DNA of 64,000 nt from Rutstroemia sp. NJR-2017a BVV2 (GCA_002946415.1 NJPS01000077.1:369556-433555), one strand, 5' to 3'. Counted from the stretch's first letter, positions 34,949 to 47,705 are shown. Translations and numbers: made by a program. The notes: generated from the letters alone by a model not told the origin.

Positions 34949-37900
34949 TTTTCGTGGTGTGGTGTGGTGTGAGGAATGTTGAGTCGGAATCGAGTTGGAG
35001 ATATGTCGATTGATGGATAGGTATACAGAGTACCGATTAAGTATATTTATTGTAATTGTCTTCGTCTTCGTAGGTCGGAGTCGTGGAATTAATATATGAC
35101 CCGTCGTTCCGTTTGCGCATTAAGTCAATGGACGATTATCGAGTCGAGGTGAACGAATGTCTCAATCCCGATGCGGTCATCCCATAAAAATAATTTCCTT
35201 CTTCGGCCCGTTGCCGCAAACGTATGATTAAGTAAGTATATGAAGCAATCCAAAACCACAGGAGGAGAGTAGTAGGAGTCAAGAACACGAGGTGGATGGA
35301 TGAGTCGCGATATAAGATATATTATAGCCAGTCAGTTCGTAGGGACAGTCCAGTCCCATGTCCTGGTCCTTGTCTGGTCCGTCCTGGGGTGGTGGGGGCA
35401 TGCAGGTGCTAATTTAGGCACAAACAGCACAGCTAGCCCACAGCCTTAGTGCGGTTACAACGCTAAATCCCTCCATCCCTCCCTCTTTCCTTATCTCCCG
35501 AGGAGGTGTGCGGACCCTGCGGTTTGAATGGAGAGCCGAAAGCTGGTGGGAATGGATTGGATTACAATTGAAATTGAAATTGCTTTTTGGTTTTCTTTGC
35601 GCGGGAGGAGCTGACTCTGGCAGGAACTGGATGTTGTGTGAGGCAAGGTATTGAAATTACGGAATCCAAGGTGAGGTGTATTCCGTACGTAACTTTATGA
35701 AGAAGAAAGCGAGTATACGAGGCACCGATGCTGGCTGGTGCTTGTTGGGTGGTTTTGCTGCGGTCCGATACGAGTGAGGGAAATAAATTGCTATTAAGGC
35801 AACGTTATGGGCTGAGTGCGAATCAGTCACGGACCACGGCGATACTCTGTACAAAGCGTACAGTCGAGGACGATCAATGTGATAAGTGGGTGCGTGGAGA
35901 CGTCCTCGCTCGTAAAACGTGATAGCCACAGTAGAAACGTGGTTGAAACTAACGTACAAGAGGAGCAGAATGCCAAGTGAAGCAGCGCCGAGGATAAGAA
36001 ATTTAAGCATGAGCTTGCCAGACCAGAGCTTGCCAGAGCTTGAAGCGGTACGCAGCGGTAGCGGCAGTGGGAGAGTGGGGATGGGCGTGCGGAGTCCAAT
36101 CAGACACGCACGAGATGAGTTTCGCTGAGGTCACTGCGTTCGTTTACCTGATTCAACGCGACACAATCGTGATTCATTTGGTGATCCGATCCATCTGTTT
36201 CTCCTTGGTCGTCTCGTCTCCTTGATTGACACTTGACGTTGGTCTTTTGGATATTGTAAACGGGATGATGGATGACAATGCCACTACCGAGGAAGAGGTA
36301 AGCTGTGCCAAGGCGTTCAGGTCATCAGGTGTCTCGTCTCACGGGCTTCATCATTGCTTAATGCGGGCTGAAATGTCACCATCTCATCACTCAATCATCA
36401 ATTATGCAGTAGTTTGTTTTTCATCCCTTCAGCGTACTCTTCCTAATGCGTTGTCGACTTATTGTTTGGATAAAATCAGAATTAGAACTAGAACTTGACC
36501 TCCTAAAACAATTCCTAATTAACCTCAATACCTCTCCTACTCCGTAGTTACTCTCTTCTCTGGTCCCTCTTCCCCTTCATCTCAAAATATCGTACGCAAA
36601 AACCCCATCCCATCCCAAAACATGGGGCCAAAAAAGCGGACATCCTCTGAACCTTCGCACCCTTTGAAACTATTCTAGGATTCACAATGAAGGGGTTTTT
36701 TGGGATGCGGATTTCTCTTGGCATTTGCTTGGCATTTGCTTGGCATCCGAGCTGTGCAATGCACATGCATATGGAGGCGTCGATATAACCGGCGGGGCAT
36801 AGATTGATGATTAACACTTCGATTGTGGAAATGAAGAGATGGTCGTTTTGCGATAGGATTGATCTTATTGTTGAAGATCACGATATCATCATATATTTAC
36901 ACGAGATAATCGAACAGATGGCATTTCACATTCTCCATCTCTCATGATATGCAGAACTTGCTCTTGCACTCTCGCTCAAAACCCTAAGCTTAAAGATCGA
37001 CAGGTACGGTGCTTGACCGGCCGAGGTAAGTCTTATTATTACTTAATCAAGTCTTACGCAAAATGATTGGTGCTGTTGTTTGCCATGATTGGTGGCGGAG
37101 ACGAGGTTATTTAAGCTTGAATTTTTCGTTGCTGGGATCTTTGCATTTTACCCGACGAGTTACCCGATAATCTGCTCACTACTGGTCTGTTCTATTTTGC
37201 CAGACGAACTTCCAACATCTAGACTCAGCACTATTGAATGTATAATCTATTGGGAAAATTCCCAACATCGACGTGTCTTTGCCTTCGTATATCTAGATTG
37301 AAAGTATTCTTCCTACCTCCTACTAAGGAAACAAACACCATGCGCTTACTCGAACTGGGCCTAACCCCTCCCACCTGCTTCTTTCTTCCTTCGAGAACGA
37401 TAAGAGGCAGGTCACATTGGTTTGATCGACCACATCGCTGAAATCCTACTGTACAGTTACAGCTTCTCGCTGCTCACATCCGTATCTCGGTACCTTTTCC
37501 GGCTGCTGAGCGTAGAGATAATAGAAGCGCTTCTTGTCTTGAAACCTATGACCAGAAGGTCCGAAGCTCGCTCAGTTTGTATACCTATATAAGTATTTTC
37601 CCACTGTACCAAATACCGCCAGACGCCATACTGTGGACGAAGATAGTCTTGCTAAATCCTTACTGCGGGTACAACTGTTGTTGTCAACACATTCCAGTGT
37701 TCGATTCGCCATGCTATCATATCTCCATCTTCACACCTCTTCCCCTTCCTTACAGTGAACCCATTCCCCAATTTCCTCTCCTCTCATCTTACACTGACAA
37801 ATCATACGATACCAACCGGCGGTGTGATACCAACTGAACAAGACAAGAGATGAAATAAATCTTGAAGGAATTATGCTTACAGCCTAGGAGTTAGTGCTGA

Positions 37901-38309
37901 CAACAAGCAAATGAGATGAGATGAACAAAAAGGCTTAACTTTCTTCTAATGATAGCCATCTGTCAGGGATAAAGTCTGGCAAGGCTGAGTAAGGGTTGAC
38001 TGTATTCAAATGCTGGAGATGAAAGTGTATAGCCGTGGATTTGATGGCCGAAACCGTTACTTTGCACGACTTGAGAAATCATCACAGCCCCTGGTTCAGC
38101 CTCATTAGATCGCACTGGCCACAATTACTATCTCAGCCTCAATTGACAAGCCACAAACCCTGCTCTCACTAGCCACAATTAAGCTCAATTTATCTCAACG
38201 GTAACCCAAACACACCTAAATAGCAAACAAAAACATCTCCAAACCTCAAGGCTGACAATCCCAATCAAACCACGCAAATGCCACCTCCGCAGCTTTTCCC
38301 AAGCACATT
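34949..38309. other. Long intergenic region
   Basis: 3.4 kb without a supported gene. ORFs are short and scattered. One at 35657-36010 (minus) begins with a hydrophobic run (MLKFLILGAASLGILLLLYV) but continues as non-coding-like sequence without splice support. GC content is ordinary and no tandem repeat or RNA gene was recognised. The right end must contain the GPI2 promoter. Confidence 0.5.
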
Positions 38310-39208
38310 ATGGTGCCTCCACCGGCACCTCGTTCTGCACCCCCCTTAACACGCAGCAGCACCTTACCCGCCGTACCATCAAAAATCACCCCTCATCACG
38401 ACCGTTCGCATCTCGCGCCCGAAGATGCAATCTTTCAAGCTTCACCACCGCGCCGCTCGACGGCTGTAAATACATTGCGCGCAACGAATGGTGGGGATTC
38501 GTCGAGGCTCAATCGTAGAGATAGACATAATGATCGCACGAAGAGTAGTAGCAGGAAGAGGAAAGCTACTTGGAAGAAATTATTATGGGTTAAGCAATCT
38601 TGTGTGTTGAAATTCCTGAACTGCATAAAAGATGGCTGAGGGCTGACATATATAATAGATCCAGATAACTACACAGATCAAGAAACTTTTCTTGAACACC
38701 TGCAGCGCAATCCCCGCCTCCAACTGTATGATTTCTGGCCCCTCGTAGCAGACTCTACAGTTATAGTCCAGCACGTCTGCTCAGTTATCATTTTCGTCGT
38801 GTGTTTCGTCGGCATTAGTCAGAAAATACTCACACCAGTTTCGGTCGCAGGGTGGGGTTCCATAGCTACGTTTTTGGGGTGGCTATTATGGGATCTATGG
38901 GTGGGACAGGAAGAGAGTGCGAGGATGGCACTTCCGCAGCCAAGACCATTTATGCATGATATTTCGACGACGAGTTCAACTCCGAATCTACACACGTCAA
39001 CTGCAAATGCGTTGAGAAATGCGCATTCGATTTCGACATCTTCGCTACATTCTTCCGCTTCGGCTCCTCCGCCTAGAATAAGTTCTACGACTTCTTTTCA
39101 ATCGTCGAGTTCGGCTCAGCCACCTTCCCGACTTAACTCTACAACTTCCCTTCTTTCAACCAATTCCACCCAACGTCAACCACCTCCCCCCGCAATCTCC
39201 ACCACGTC
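38310..39208 (+). CDS. GPI2: GPI2 / PIG-C subunit of GPI-GlcNAc transferase (3' part missing)
   Basis: Two exons (38310-38601 and 38659 onward). After a basic N-terminus (RTKSSSRKRKATWKKLLWVK) the exon junction gives YPDNYTDQETFLEHLQRNPR, then DFWPLVADSTVIVQHVCSVI and the second TM segment ending WGSIATFLGWLLWDLWVG. These are signature blocks of GPI2/PIG-C, a multispanning ER subunit of the complex that adds GlcNAc to phosphatidylinositol, the first step of GPI-anchor synthesis. A Ser/Thr/Pro-rich insertion follows, as in other filamentous fungi. The remaining TM segments (over half of the usual protein) are then absent: the frame enters a C-rich tract at ~39208 and becomes poly-Pro. The gene is essential, so an assembly fault is more likely than true loss. 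Confidence 0.85.
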
Positions 39209-39400
39209 CCCCCCCCCCACCTCCCCCCCCCCCCCCCAAACCCCCACCCCCCCCCCCCCCCCCCCCCACTCCCCCCCCCCCCCACCCCCCTCCCCCCCCC
39301 ATCCCCCCCCCTCTATCCCCCCCCCCCCCCTTCCCCTCCCCCCCTCCCCCCCTCCCCCCTCCCCCCCCACCATTCCCCCCCCCCCCCCTCCTCCCCCCTC
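39209..39400. repeat. C-rich homopolymer-like tract at a gene-to-gene junction
   Basis: About 190 bases almost wholly of C with scattered T and A on the plus strand. It joins the truncated GPI2 frame on its left to the truncated oxidase frame on its right. It resembles collapsed poly-G/poly-C read artefact more than natural satellite, because both neighbouring conserved genes end in it. Confidence 0.7.
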
Positions 39401-40854
39401 CCCACCTGCTTACACCCTCCCAAAACCGTCGTCCCCGACCCCGGTCTAGGTATCACATAGCACAACTCCTCCTCCCTCCCTGGGACCCCCACAAAAGTAT
39501 AGCACTTGGCCGCCTCCCCCTTCACTAGCACCGTCTGTCCTCTCACGGGGTACAATTTCCCCGCTTCGTCTTCTGATAGGAAGGATCTTGCGCCCAGACC
39601 CGCGCAGTTGACTAGGATGTCGATTTCTTTCCCTAGAAGCGATCTCGCGTCTTGGATTAGACCCTCTAGTCCATGAGTCGTGCGGAGAGTAGCGCGGGTG
39701 ATGGTTCCGCCTAGGGAGATTACTCGATTGCTTAGGTATTGCAGGTAGACGTTGACATCCACACAGATAGTTTTATATTTCACTGCTTTCCGCACATCCC
39801 ATCCGGGACCCATTTTTTCCGTGAACATGATCTGCCTCTCACGATCCATGGGAGGCTCTTCGTAGCCTTCGACTACATCCTCGAACCAGACTCCTCCTTC
39901 GTCGATCTCTTGTCCATGGTAGTCGTTGCCGAGGAAGTAGTTGCACTCGACGAAGGCCATGCCGGTGGGATTCTTTTCACCGGTGGAGTTGTAGCGTTCG
40001 ATTTCTTTTCGCCATGCTAGGTAAGTGGTTCGCTCCCAGTCTCGGACTCTTTTGTCGGGATCGGGACCTGGTCCTCCGCCGCGGGAAGAGTGGCTTCTCC
40101 ACTGTGTCTTGTCAGTACAGCTACTTGCGAAGGTGGTAGAAGAGAGCATAACGGAAAGGGAAAAAAAGAAAAAGAAAAAGCATCAAGTCCGAAACGACGG
40201 GACCGTGGGAAAAGCTGAGAAGATTAGATACATCAGAACAAACCACCACCTCCCCCAGGTTGTAGCAGACTTTAGGCAACTGTACCATGAAAGCCACTCA
40301 TGAATGACATCCCAGATTTGTTGAATGCCCCCTTCTTGCCTCCCTTCCCAAAACTCCTATTTGCTCCACTTAGAACACGAAGCTTTCCTCTCCGCTCGTA
40401 CTACCACTCCCATTCTTCCCCTTCAAACCAGGTCCACCCCCCTTCCCCTTTGCCAACTCCCTCCCTTCCTCCCCCTTTCTCGCTTCCCACTTCCCTTTCA
40501 CAACCCCGAATAAAACCCCCTCTCAAACGCCAAACAAAGGCGCCCTCTCCCTTCCTTCTCCTCCCTCCCCCTCCTCAACCCCTCTCCACCCCCCCATCCT
40601 CAATCCAAAAAAACAAAACATCGAACAAAAACACAACTCACATCCGCCCCCGCCCACGGCGAGCAATACTTCGCATCCCTATCCCCAGGCAAATGTTCCG
40701 CCACAACCACCACCTGCACTCTCCTCTCCCCATCATCCACCCTCCCCTCCCCATCTCCATCCCCCGCCTTCACCTTCTCCAAAATCGACACCGCCGTCTG
40801 CAACCCCGCGATACCCGCGCCTAGGACGAGGATGGTTTTGTGTCTTGGGGACAT
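39401..40854 (-). CDS. D-amino-acid oxidase, FAD-dependent (C-terminus missing)
   Basis: Exon 1 (40854-40642) encodes the FAD-binding Rossmann start ILVLGAGIAGLQTAVSILEK and HLPGDRDAKYCSPWAGAD. Exon 2 starts at 40101 with WRSHSSRGGG. The ~540-nt C/T-rich intron is long for this window. Further blocks: EIDILVNCAGLGARSF, LYPVRGQTVLVKGEA, YVIPRPGSGTTVLGG, all diagnostic of D-amino-acid oxidases, peroxisomal enzymes that deaminate D-amino acids to 2-oxo acids with H2O2. The frame then runs into the C-rich tract at ~39400 as poly-Gly. The expected last ~100 residues (substrate-binding Arg region, HNYGHGGxG-type FAD motif and peroxisomal signal) are absent. Convergent with GPI2. Confidence 0.85.
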
Positions 40855-41542
40855 TGTTTTTTACGGTTTGTGGGGTTTGGGTTGGGTTGGGTTGGTTGGT
40901 TATGTGATGGATTAGAAGGGGTATATTAGAAAACGAAGATTGACAAGAATTCTCTTCTACTCCGTCTCCGTCTTGAGGTTTATACGACTGAGTGAGCAAG
41001 GCTGCGTGTACATATACAACGTCTCGGACCTCTCTCACCACGCATCCTATCCCGACGGACCAATAAAGTTACCACAGTTCCGAAACAAAGCCCACCGGTC
41101 TGCCCTGCTGCCTAGACTACACGGTCAATACGAGTTGTGCCGGTTGATATGATTTGATGTACGATGATGCGGCTTGCGATGTCGGAGTGCTTCGTTTTCT
41201 TAGGTTTGGGACTTTGAACCAATCACGTAAGGTTACGAGTTGCATACGCGAAACCGACGGAGTGGAGGGGCATATTTCAAAGGAGTTTGTTTGTTTTTGC
41301 TACTTCTTTTTCCTCTTCTTGATATGAAGACTGAAGTAGGCAGTGTAAAGTACAATACATGTATGTTTCTGCGTTTCATCCTTCCTCCATCCTTCCCTCT
41401 TCTATTCTACAATGCCATCCCATCCTTCCCATACATCCCATCCATCATTCATCACAGAAAGCCCACCATTTTCCATCCTATACATATCCACCATTCCCTC
41501 CACCATTCCATTCCCCATTTCCATCCCCCCTCACCCATCCAT
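40855..41542. other. Intergenic region
   Basis: About 690 bases between the oxidase start and the mL46 stop. It includes the oxidase promoter and a CCATCC-rich low-complexity stretch at about 41385-41560. Plus-strand frames through it are composition artefacts. Confidence 0.5.
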
Positions 41543-42825
41543 CTACCTATCCGCCAACATCCCCTTCACCTGACTATAATACCTCGGCGTAACCAAGCCC
41601 TGCAACTCCCCCCTCGTAACCCACTTCCAATCCGTAACCCCCATCTCATTGCCCTTCAAATCGACCTGTCCCGCCATAATCCTTCCTTTCATGAAGAAAA
41701 CCTTCTCGCCTTTGCGCGAGAACTTCTGTGACGGCTCGATGGTGCTGAAGCCGATGGGGACGTGGCCTACGATCCAAGTGTTCATGTTTGTGCCGGCGGT
41801 TTGGTGGAGGATGCGTTCTGCTGCCTGTGGGGGTTGTTAGTTTTATGATGTTTTGGGAAGAGGGTTTTGGGTGGGAAGTGTAGGATAGGATAGGATAGGA
41901 TAGAATGGGATGTAGAATAGAATGGGATGTAGACGTAATGTCCAAACCAGGAAAAAAGCGAAAAAAAGAACCAGGCAAACAAACCGTATGCAACATCTCC
42001 CTCCCCAGCAACTCCCCCCTCGGAAACCCCCAAGCATTTTCCCCCTCCCTCCCCCCCTTCACCACTAAATACAACGTCTCCGCCAACCTCCTCTCCAAAC
42101 TCCTCATATCCCCCTTCCTATCCGCCTCCGTCTCCCTCGGATAAACCTCAATCCCCTGGACCTCCTCCCCCCCCACCTCCTCCTCCCTCCCCTCCGCCTC
42201 CCTAACCAGCACCTCCCTCACCCTCTCCGGCTCCCCCACCTCGCTCCCAACAAGCACCTCATCATTCCACTGCTCCTCCCCATACGCCTCATACCCGCCG
42301 ATATCCCTCGCCGCGACGCCGTTGCGCTCCCGCACGTGCTTCTTCCACGCCGCGATGGCGGGCGTGTCTTTTTTGAAATAGAAGTACTGGGTAAACGGCA
42401 GCGCGAGGCGTTCATTCAGGCGTTTCTGGTAGAGGAAGAAGGATTTCTCGAAGGGGGTTTGCTCGGGGGTGAGGAGCGGCGGGCGGGAGAGCACGATGCC
42501 GGTTGCGAGGGTGTAGGTTTTAGGGGCGGGGGAGGGGGAGACGGGGGGGAGGTTGTCGAGGTGGGGTTTTTGAGAGGGAGGACCGGAGAGGGGTTTGAGA
42601 GAGGTGGCGGCGATGGCGTAGGGGCGGGTGGTGCAGGGGAGGATGGGTGTGTGGTTTCTGGTGGTGGTTGATGTGCGAGGTCGTGCGGTGGATGAATCTG
42701 CGAGTGGGAATTTTGTCAGTTTTGCTCATGAAGCAGATGAAATCAATTGATCGTAGAAAAAGACCAGACAACATACTCAACAATCTCGCCGCAGCGCGAC
42801 CGCAACCTCTACTACTAGCCGTCAT
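41543..42825 (-). CDS. Mitochondrial large ribosomal subunit protein mL46
   Basis: Three exons (42825-42777, 42697-41985, 41824-41543; 1044 nt, 347 aa), all phases consistent. The N-terminus is rich in Arg, Ser, Ala and Thr (mitochondrial targeting). The core starts LSRPPLLTPEQTPFEKSFFL and RLNERLALPFTQYFYFKKDT, diagnostic of mL46 (yeast MRPL17). A Nudix-like half follows: ETLYLVVKGG, GFPRGELLGREMLHT, then after the intron AERILHQTAGTNMNTWIVGH, FFMKGRIMAGQVDL and the closing VKGMLADR. It is a structural part of the mitoribosome; the Nudix fold lacks catalysis in this family. The second intron contains a short AGGAT tandem repeat. Confidence 0.88.
41880..41905 (+). repeat. AGGAT pentanucleotide microsatellite in an mL46 intron
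   Basis: The unit AGGAT is repeated about four to five times, followed by two copies of a GAATGGGATGTAGA-like word at 41905-41935. It lies in the last intron of the mL46 gene, so it should not affect the protein. Confidence 0.7.
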
Positions 42826-44000
42826 AATTGCTGTATAAATCTTCCTTCCCTAACTCTCTCTCACACACACTCTACCCATCCCAAAAAAATCCAAAAATCC
42901 CCAGCTGACTAATCGCCCAGCCCACCGCACTAGCGCCCTGCAAAATAAAACCACAAACTCTGCACGCACATCTCTTTCCTTCTCTTTTTTACAAAATAAA
43001 TCTCCCGGCATCAATCCTTATCATCAAGACCCGTCTCAACCCAGAACGTCCTGATCATTTATAGGTGCCCAGAATACATGTATAATTCAGGCTTTTTTCG
43101 CTAGCGGTACCTACGTTAATTACTCTACGGGAACTGTTAGATAGCGACTGTTGACATTCTGTTGTGTTTTGTGTGCGATTTTGTGAGGTGAGGTGAGCTC
43201 AAGGCCTTGAGAGGCATCTTTGACGGATAGAATCTGCTACTGGCTTGGGAGACGGTTGACTTCATGTTGACGGTGGAGGGGAAGAACGAGGAGAAATGGT
43301 CGATTTGGCATATGTAGAGTGTTGATAGGAAAATGAAAAACATATCACGAGATCCATCCACCAGCCTTCACTTTGATCGTACATTAAGCTGTGAGTCCGT
43401 CGTCGCCCTTTGCCATAACTATCCTTAGTTTGTTGGACCGCGGAATCTCTCTATCAAAGAATAGTCTGGTCTCAAGTCTTCTCTCATAGAGCACCATACA
43501 TTTCGCGGCTCGCAGCTATCCACGGTCGAGGATCTTTTCATCTTGTAATCAGATCCACAAGCACTCTCACACACATCGAACTTCTCATTCCACCATAGCA
43601 ATTCTGATCTTGAGATTTGGATGCAAGTATAAACTACAGCTATATCTATCCCATTCCTATCCCCTTTCCATAATCCACCATCCCGTGCGTAAAAAACACC
43701 AATATATAGGCCAGCACGAATAATTCAAACCCATCAATCTATCAAACTAATGGTATCCTATATGAACCCATTATCTCATACCACACCATCTCATGCTATC
43801 CCATTTTGCACCATAAAACACCATATATAAAAGAGAACAAAATGCCTTTCCCAAGTTTCAACCCAATAAAAATTTCGGGTATCTCCTTCGCTATATGACT
43901 CCTTCCGTTTTCTCGGGAAAAAACATGATCCCAGGAAAAACTGCAGATTTGTACTCCATCTTTATTTCGTAATTGCATTATCGTCGCCTTTGATATGAAT
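42826..44000. other. Intergenic region
   Basis: 1.2 kb between the mL46 start and the stop of the RING/PHD gene. It contains only short ORFs without motifs (for example 43137-43361) and unremarkable UTR-like sequence. Confidence 0.55.
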
Positions 44001-46116
44001 CTAAGCTGTCAAAGATTCAACTGCTTTTCCAACCTCTGTAGTGGCAATTTTCTCCCAAGAGCCCCTTTCTCTGTCAAATATGCCTTCTTTGTCAGCGACA
44101 AGTTCATACAGTCTTCTGGAGACCGTTTGATTGATATTCGCATATTGTTCCTTGGTAAGCTTTTGTGATTTCCAATGAGGTCCAAGCGCAGCTTTGACTA
44201 ATCTGCTGATATTTTCCTTTTCCTCAATCGACATTGTTGCTCGCATTGGTGTGACATCTTCATTTGAAGAGAATTCTGACCTTGTAGGCGATGGTTCTTG
44301 TGACCTCGCACTTACTGGTCGTCTCCTGGGTTGAGGTTGTCGAATTTCAGGTGTAGGTGATGCATCTCGGTTCGAGTTTCGTTGTAAGGAGGGGTCAGGT
44401 GGGGAACGATTTGGAGAATAATCTGCCAAGGAAAAATTAGGTATAATGCTGGAGCTCAAAGGAAGCGGTGAAGCAGATTGTCGACTTCTCGGTGGAGGTG
44501 TAATTGACATTGCGCGACCGCGAGGAGAAGATGCTGGAGAAGATGGTGACGCGGCAGGGGATGAGTAATCGAGTGATGGACTTGTAGCACCATTTGTGCG
44601 ACTCGGGCCAAAATCAAAGCCCAGTCTCGAAATATCATCGTCTGATGATGGCGTAGCCTCTACTTCTCGAAGAAGAGACATGATCAAGGTAGGCTCGGAA
44701 TTTGTTGTTGAAGTGGAGGGTTGAGGAGAGGGCCTCGACAGAGCTTCAGTCATACTAGGTTGGCGATTGGATGGTGCGGCAACTGACGGGGCTGAGGATG
44801 CTGAACCATTTTGTACCATTCGTGTCCTTGGCCGCTTTTGCTTACGTTCGGGTTCCTCCGAAGCTGATGGCCCAGCTGGCGAAGAGCTACCTGACCTTGA
44901 CTTGCGCTTTCGTTGATTTGGTGTATTGTCAAGGTCCTTTGCTCGTTCAAATGCTCCCCATGCTTGACGTTCCTCCGGGGTCTCCACTGGCGCCGGAGGT
45001 TCGACGCGCTCAACGGTGCGCTGTCTAATGACTGGTGGCGCTGCCGCTCGAAATGCTCTGCTAGCACCTTGGCGACTGGCAATCCGCAATCGCTGCTCCC
45101 ATCTTTCGAACTCTCTGCTTTGTTCGGCAGTGCGACGCTGATGGTCTCTATAGCTCCTCATATGCGGGTCATCTTCAGAAAAGTCAAGGTCAACCCCGGC
45201 AACTTGATCGATCGTACTGCTGAACTGACCCCACGCATTGATCCATCTGTCGCGTCTGAATAAATTTCGCTGCCGTCTAACGTTTGCTTGAGTTCTTGTA
45301 AATCGAGGTGGTAGGATCATTCTAGCAGGCGTATCTTCAAGGTCGATTGACAAACTGAAAGCACCCGAATCCACGCATTCCATACAATACCATAGTCCAG
45401 CAGGGACTCTTTCGAGCCCAATGCAATGTGTATGATAGGGAGTTTCGCATCCATCGCAGAGAAGAAGGACATCCTCTTGATCTGCCAGGTCGCATACTGG
45501 ACAGGGTCTAGCCTCTTCTTCTTCATCTTCTGGATTCTCATCCTGCCAAGCAGCTAGATCAAACTCGGCGACCTGCTTCCGATCTTCGACAGTATATTCT
45601 TGTAATATTATTCCTGCAAGAGAAGATGTGTTAGTGAGCGTTCATAGCTGTGGCGCAAAAGTGGTAGGCTTCCAACTTCAAGCAGGCAGACAAAAAGACA
45701 AATCAAATCCGAAATAGAAAGAAAAACATTTAAAATATGATCCAGCGTGAAGAATAAATATTAAACAGTACAGCGGTACCAAATCCAAGCAAAAGAAAGG
45801 CAATCGACAGGAATATAAAATTGGGGGGGGGGCAAAAGACAAAGTACATACCTCCAACCCGATCCAAGACCTCGACCAAATTGAAAGAACTGCGACAAAT
45901 CGGACAGCTATTTGCCTTTTGAGACCATTCCCTCAAACAATGATCATGTAAAACATGACCGCAAGGTTTAATCTGAGCGATCAGGTCGTCGTCGCAGTGT
46001 TTCCCGGGATTGGTGGTGATGGTGGTTATCGGGACAGCGCCCGCCACTTTCTCCTCATCCCCAGCATGCGGAATTGTTTCTAGGTCCTCAAGACAAACGA
46101 TACAAGCGTCCGTCAT
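44001..46116 (-). CDS. RING finger + PHD finger protein (PHRF1-like)
   Basis: Two exons (46116-45852 and 45613-44001; 625 aa). Residues 1-85 are a RING-H2 finger: CIVCLEDLE...C...KPCGHVLHDHCLREW...CPICRSSF. After the intron comes an acidic linker (DENPEDEEEE) and a PHD finger, CPVCDLADQEDVLLLCDGCE, with HTHC and the final WYCMEC. The RING-then-PHD order matches PHRF1, a nuclear protein linking ubiquitin ligation, methyl-lysine histone reading and RNA polymerase II. The long middle is Ser/Pro/Arg-rich and disordered. The C-terminal ~80 residues (TMSIEEKENISRLVKAALGP...) form a conserved helical module. The intron contains an 11-base G run. The start is the first Met, directly before the RING. 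Confidence 0.85.
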
Positions 46117-46370
46117 TTTGACCTGTCAAGAAAGTGAAGAAGGGGATGCCAAAAGAAAAAGGAGTTTATAAGATAATATGTATATGAAATGAAAACGATA
46201 TGGGAAAGGTATTCATGAAATAAATAAGAAGTAGTAAGATAGCATTCGAGAGGTTGAGTTGTGAGGTTTGATTGTTGTCGAGTGAGTGAGTGATTGTTTC
46301 GAATGGGTCGAGTAATTTCTTGGTTGTAAGTTGGGTGGTGGTTTCGCAGTGCAGTATACGGACAAAGTAG

Positions 46371-46404
46371 TGGTGAGTGGTGAGTGGTGAGTGGTGAGTG
46401 GTGG
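46371..46404 (+). repeat. TGGTGAG heptanucleotide repeat
   Basis: Nearly five tandem copies of TGGTGAG, 250-290 bases upstream of the RING/PHD start codon, probably in its 5' leader or promoter. Confidence 0.75.
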
Positions 46405-46664
46405 AGGATTAGTTGCAAAGAGCAAAGATGGAGAAAGGGAATTGAGAAAGCAGAAAGGTAGTAAAGGGTTCGGCCATTCAGGTGTCCACACAGAGACAAG
46501 ACTGGACTGGACAGGAGGACAGGACAGGCACAGGCGGAAGACTAGTTTGGGCAAGCACGGCAAGCTAAAGGTTAAAGAATTCAGAAATCGAAAGAATTAA
46601 GGCTGGATGCAGGAAACGAACCAATGGATAAGCTTGGATAGCTGAATAAGCGGAACTTGGGAGG

Positions 46665-46691
46665 ATGTCGGTCATGTCGGTCATGTCGGTC
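46665..46691 (+). repeat. ATGTCGGTC nonanucleotide repeat (three copies)
   Basis: Three perfect, adjacent 9-bp units. Divisible by three but not inside a supported gene. Confidence 0.75.
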
Positions 46692-46906
46692 AAAAAACCA
46701 TCAATGGAGTGTGGGAAGTTGGAGCATGAGCGTGATCGGATTGCAGGTGACGGGATGGCTGAGATGCAGGTACTTGAGCAGCGTCGTACCAGTGCCGTGT
46801 TCACTCCGAGCATAAATCTGAAGCATTCAAGAAGTAGGAAAGGACAGGACACCAGGACGAGGAACCACTTCGTCCTCTCAGCACATCATATCTGCTTACC
46901 CAGCCA

Positions 46907-46947
46907 GACCCTCGACCCTCGACCCTCGACCCTCGACCCGCGACCCT
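46907..46947 (+). repeat. CGACCCT heptanucleotide repeat
   Basis: About five to six units of CGACCCT (the last one diverged). CCCT-type words resemble degenerate telomere-like satellite, but the unit is 7 nt with a CGA, so I read it only as a microsatellite. Confidence 0.65.
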
Positions 46948-47705
46948 TATGCTTACTTAGTATGAACATCACATCGCATAGACATCCAAACTACCTTAGC
47001 TCCGCCCTACAAGCACCGCACGCACAGCGCTGCATTTACCTGCCTCCGCGCCACCCATAAATAATAACTCACTCTAGTTGCCAATCTCCACCTGAGCTGC
47101 AAGTCCGAAGTACTGTTCAAGCACCTCTCACCTACTTGTACAGTACAGCCAGCCCACCTCGCCCACTTACCGGCGTCGTCCCCTCGTATACCTTTCCCAC
47201 CTGCTCACCTAACGATACATAACTAACCTTCCACACCTGCTCGTCTGAAAGACACTGTACTTCGTACATACCATCACAAACCAACCCAGCCGGCACCTGA
47301 CCACACTACCATCATTCAACGTCCAACCCGCATCTAAAAACAGAACTCCCCAGTGGCGAAATTCCAACCAATGATACGCGCGAACCGCGCATGCTTCTTT
47401 GTACTCGTACTGTGCGACGGAAATCGGACGGTTACTTAAACAAGGTTTGATTTGACGGGGTGGGGTGGTAATATGTTTCAGATTGGCATGTATGTACTGT
47501 AATAAGACAGCATCCATCTGCAGTCACTCAGGCCGTCGAGTCATCGAGCTGCTGTCAGCCAATAGTTTCGGCGGATGGGGAGTGAGATTTTGAGTGAGGC
47601 TCGTAAAGGGCGGGATGAGAGGGCGGAGGGTCCGATCATGTGATTTGGGGGAGAGAAGTCGGAGTAGTGGTAGAGCGCGTGGGTTGGTGGGATGGGATCA
47701 CCAGA

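Larger units (their letters stand above)
46117..47705. other. Intergenic region with three short tandem repeats
   Basis: Upstream region of the RING/PHD gene. Three separate microsatellites lie within 600 bases: TGGTGAG units at 46371-46404, three exact copies of ATGTCGGTC at 46665-46691, and CGACCCT units at ~46907-46947. No supported ORF. Confidence 0.6.

Noticed and set aside
35657..36010. Minus-strand ORF starting with a hydrophobic helix
   Set aside because: Only the first ~20 residues look membrane-like; the rest has no coding character, no homologous motif and no introns linking it to other frames.
39176..39373. Poly-Gly and poly-Pro ORFs in the C-rich tract
   Set aside because: Products of near-homopolymer sequence, not proteins.
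46907..46947. CGACCCT repeat as an interstitial telomere
   Set aside because: The fungal telomere unit is TTAGGG/CCCTAA; this 7-nt unit with CGA does not match.
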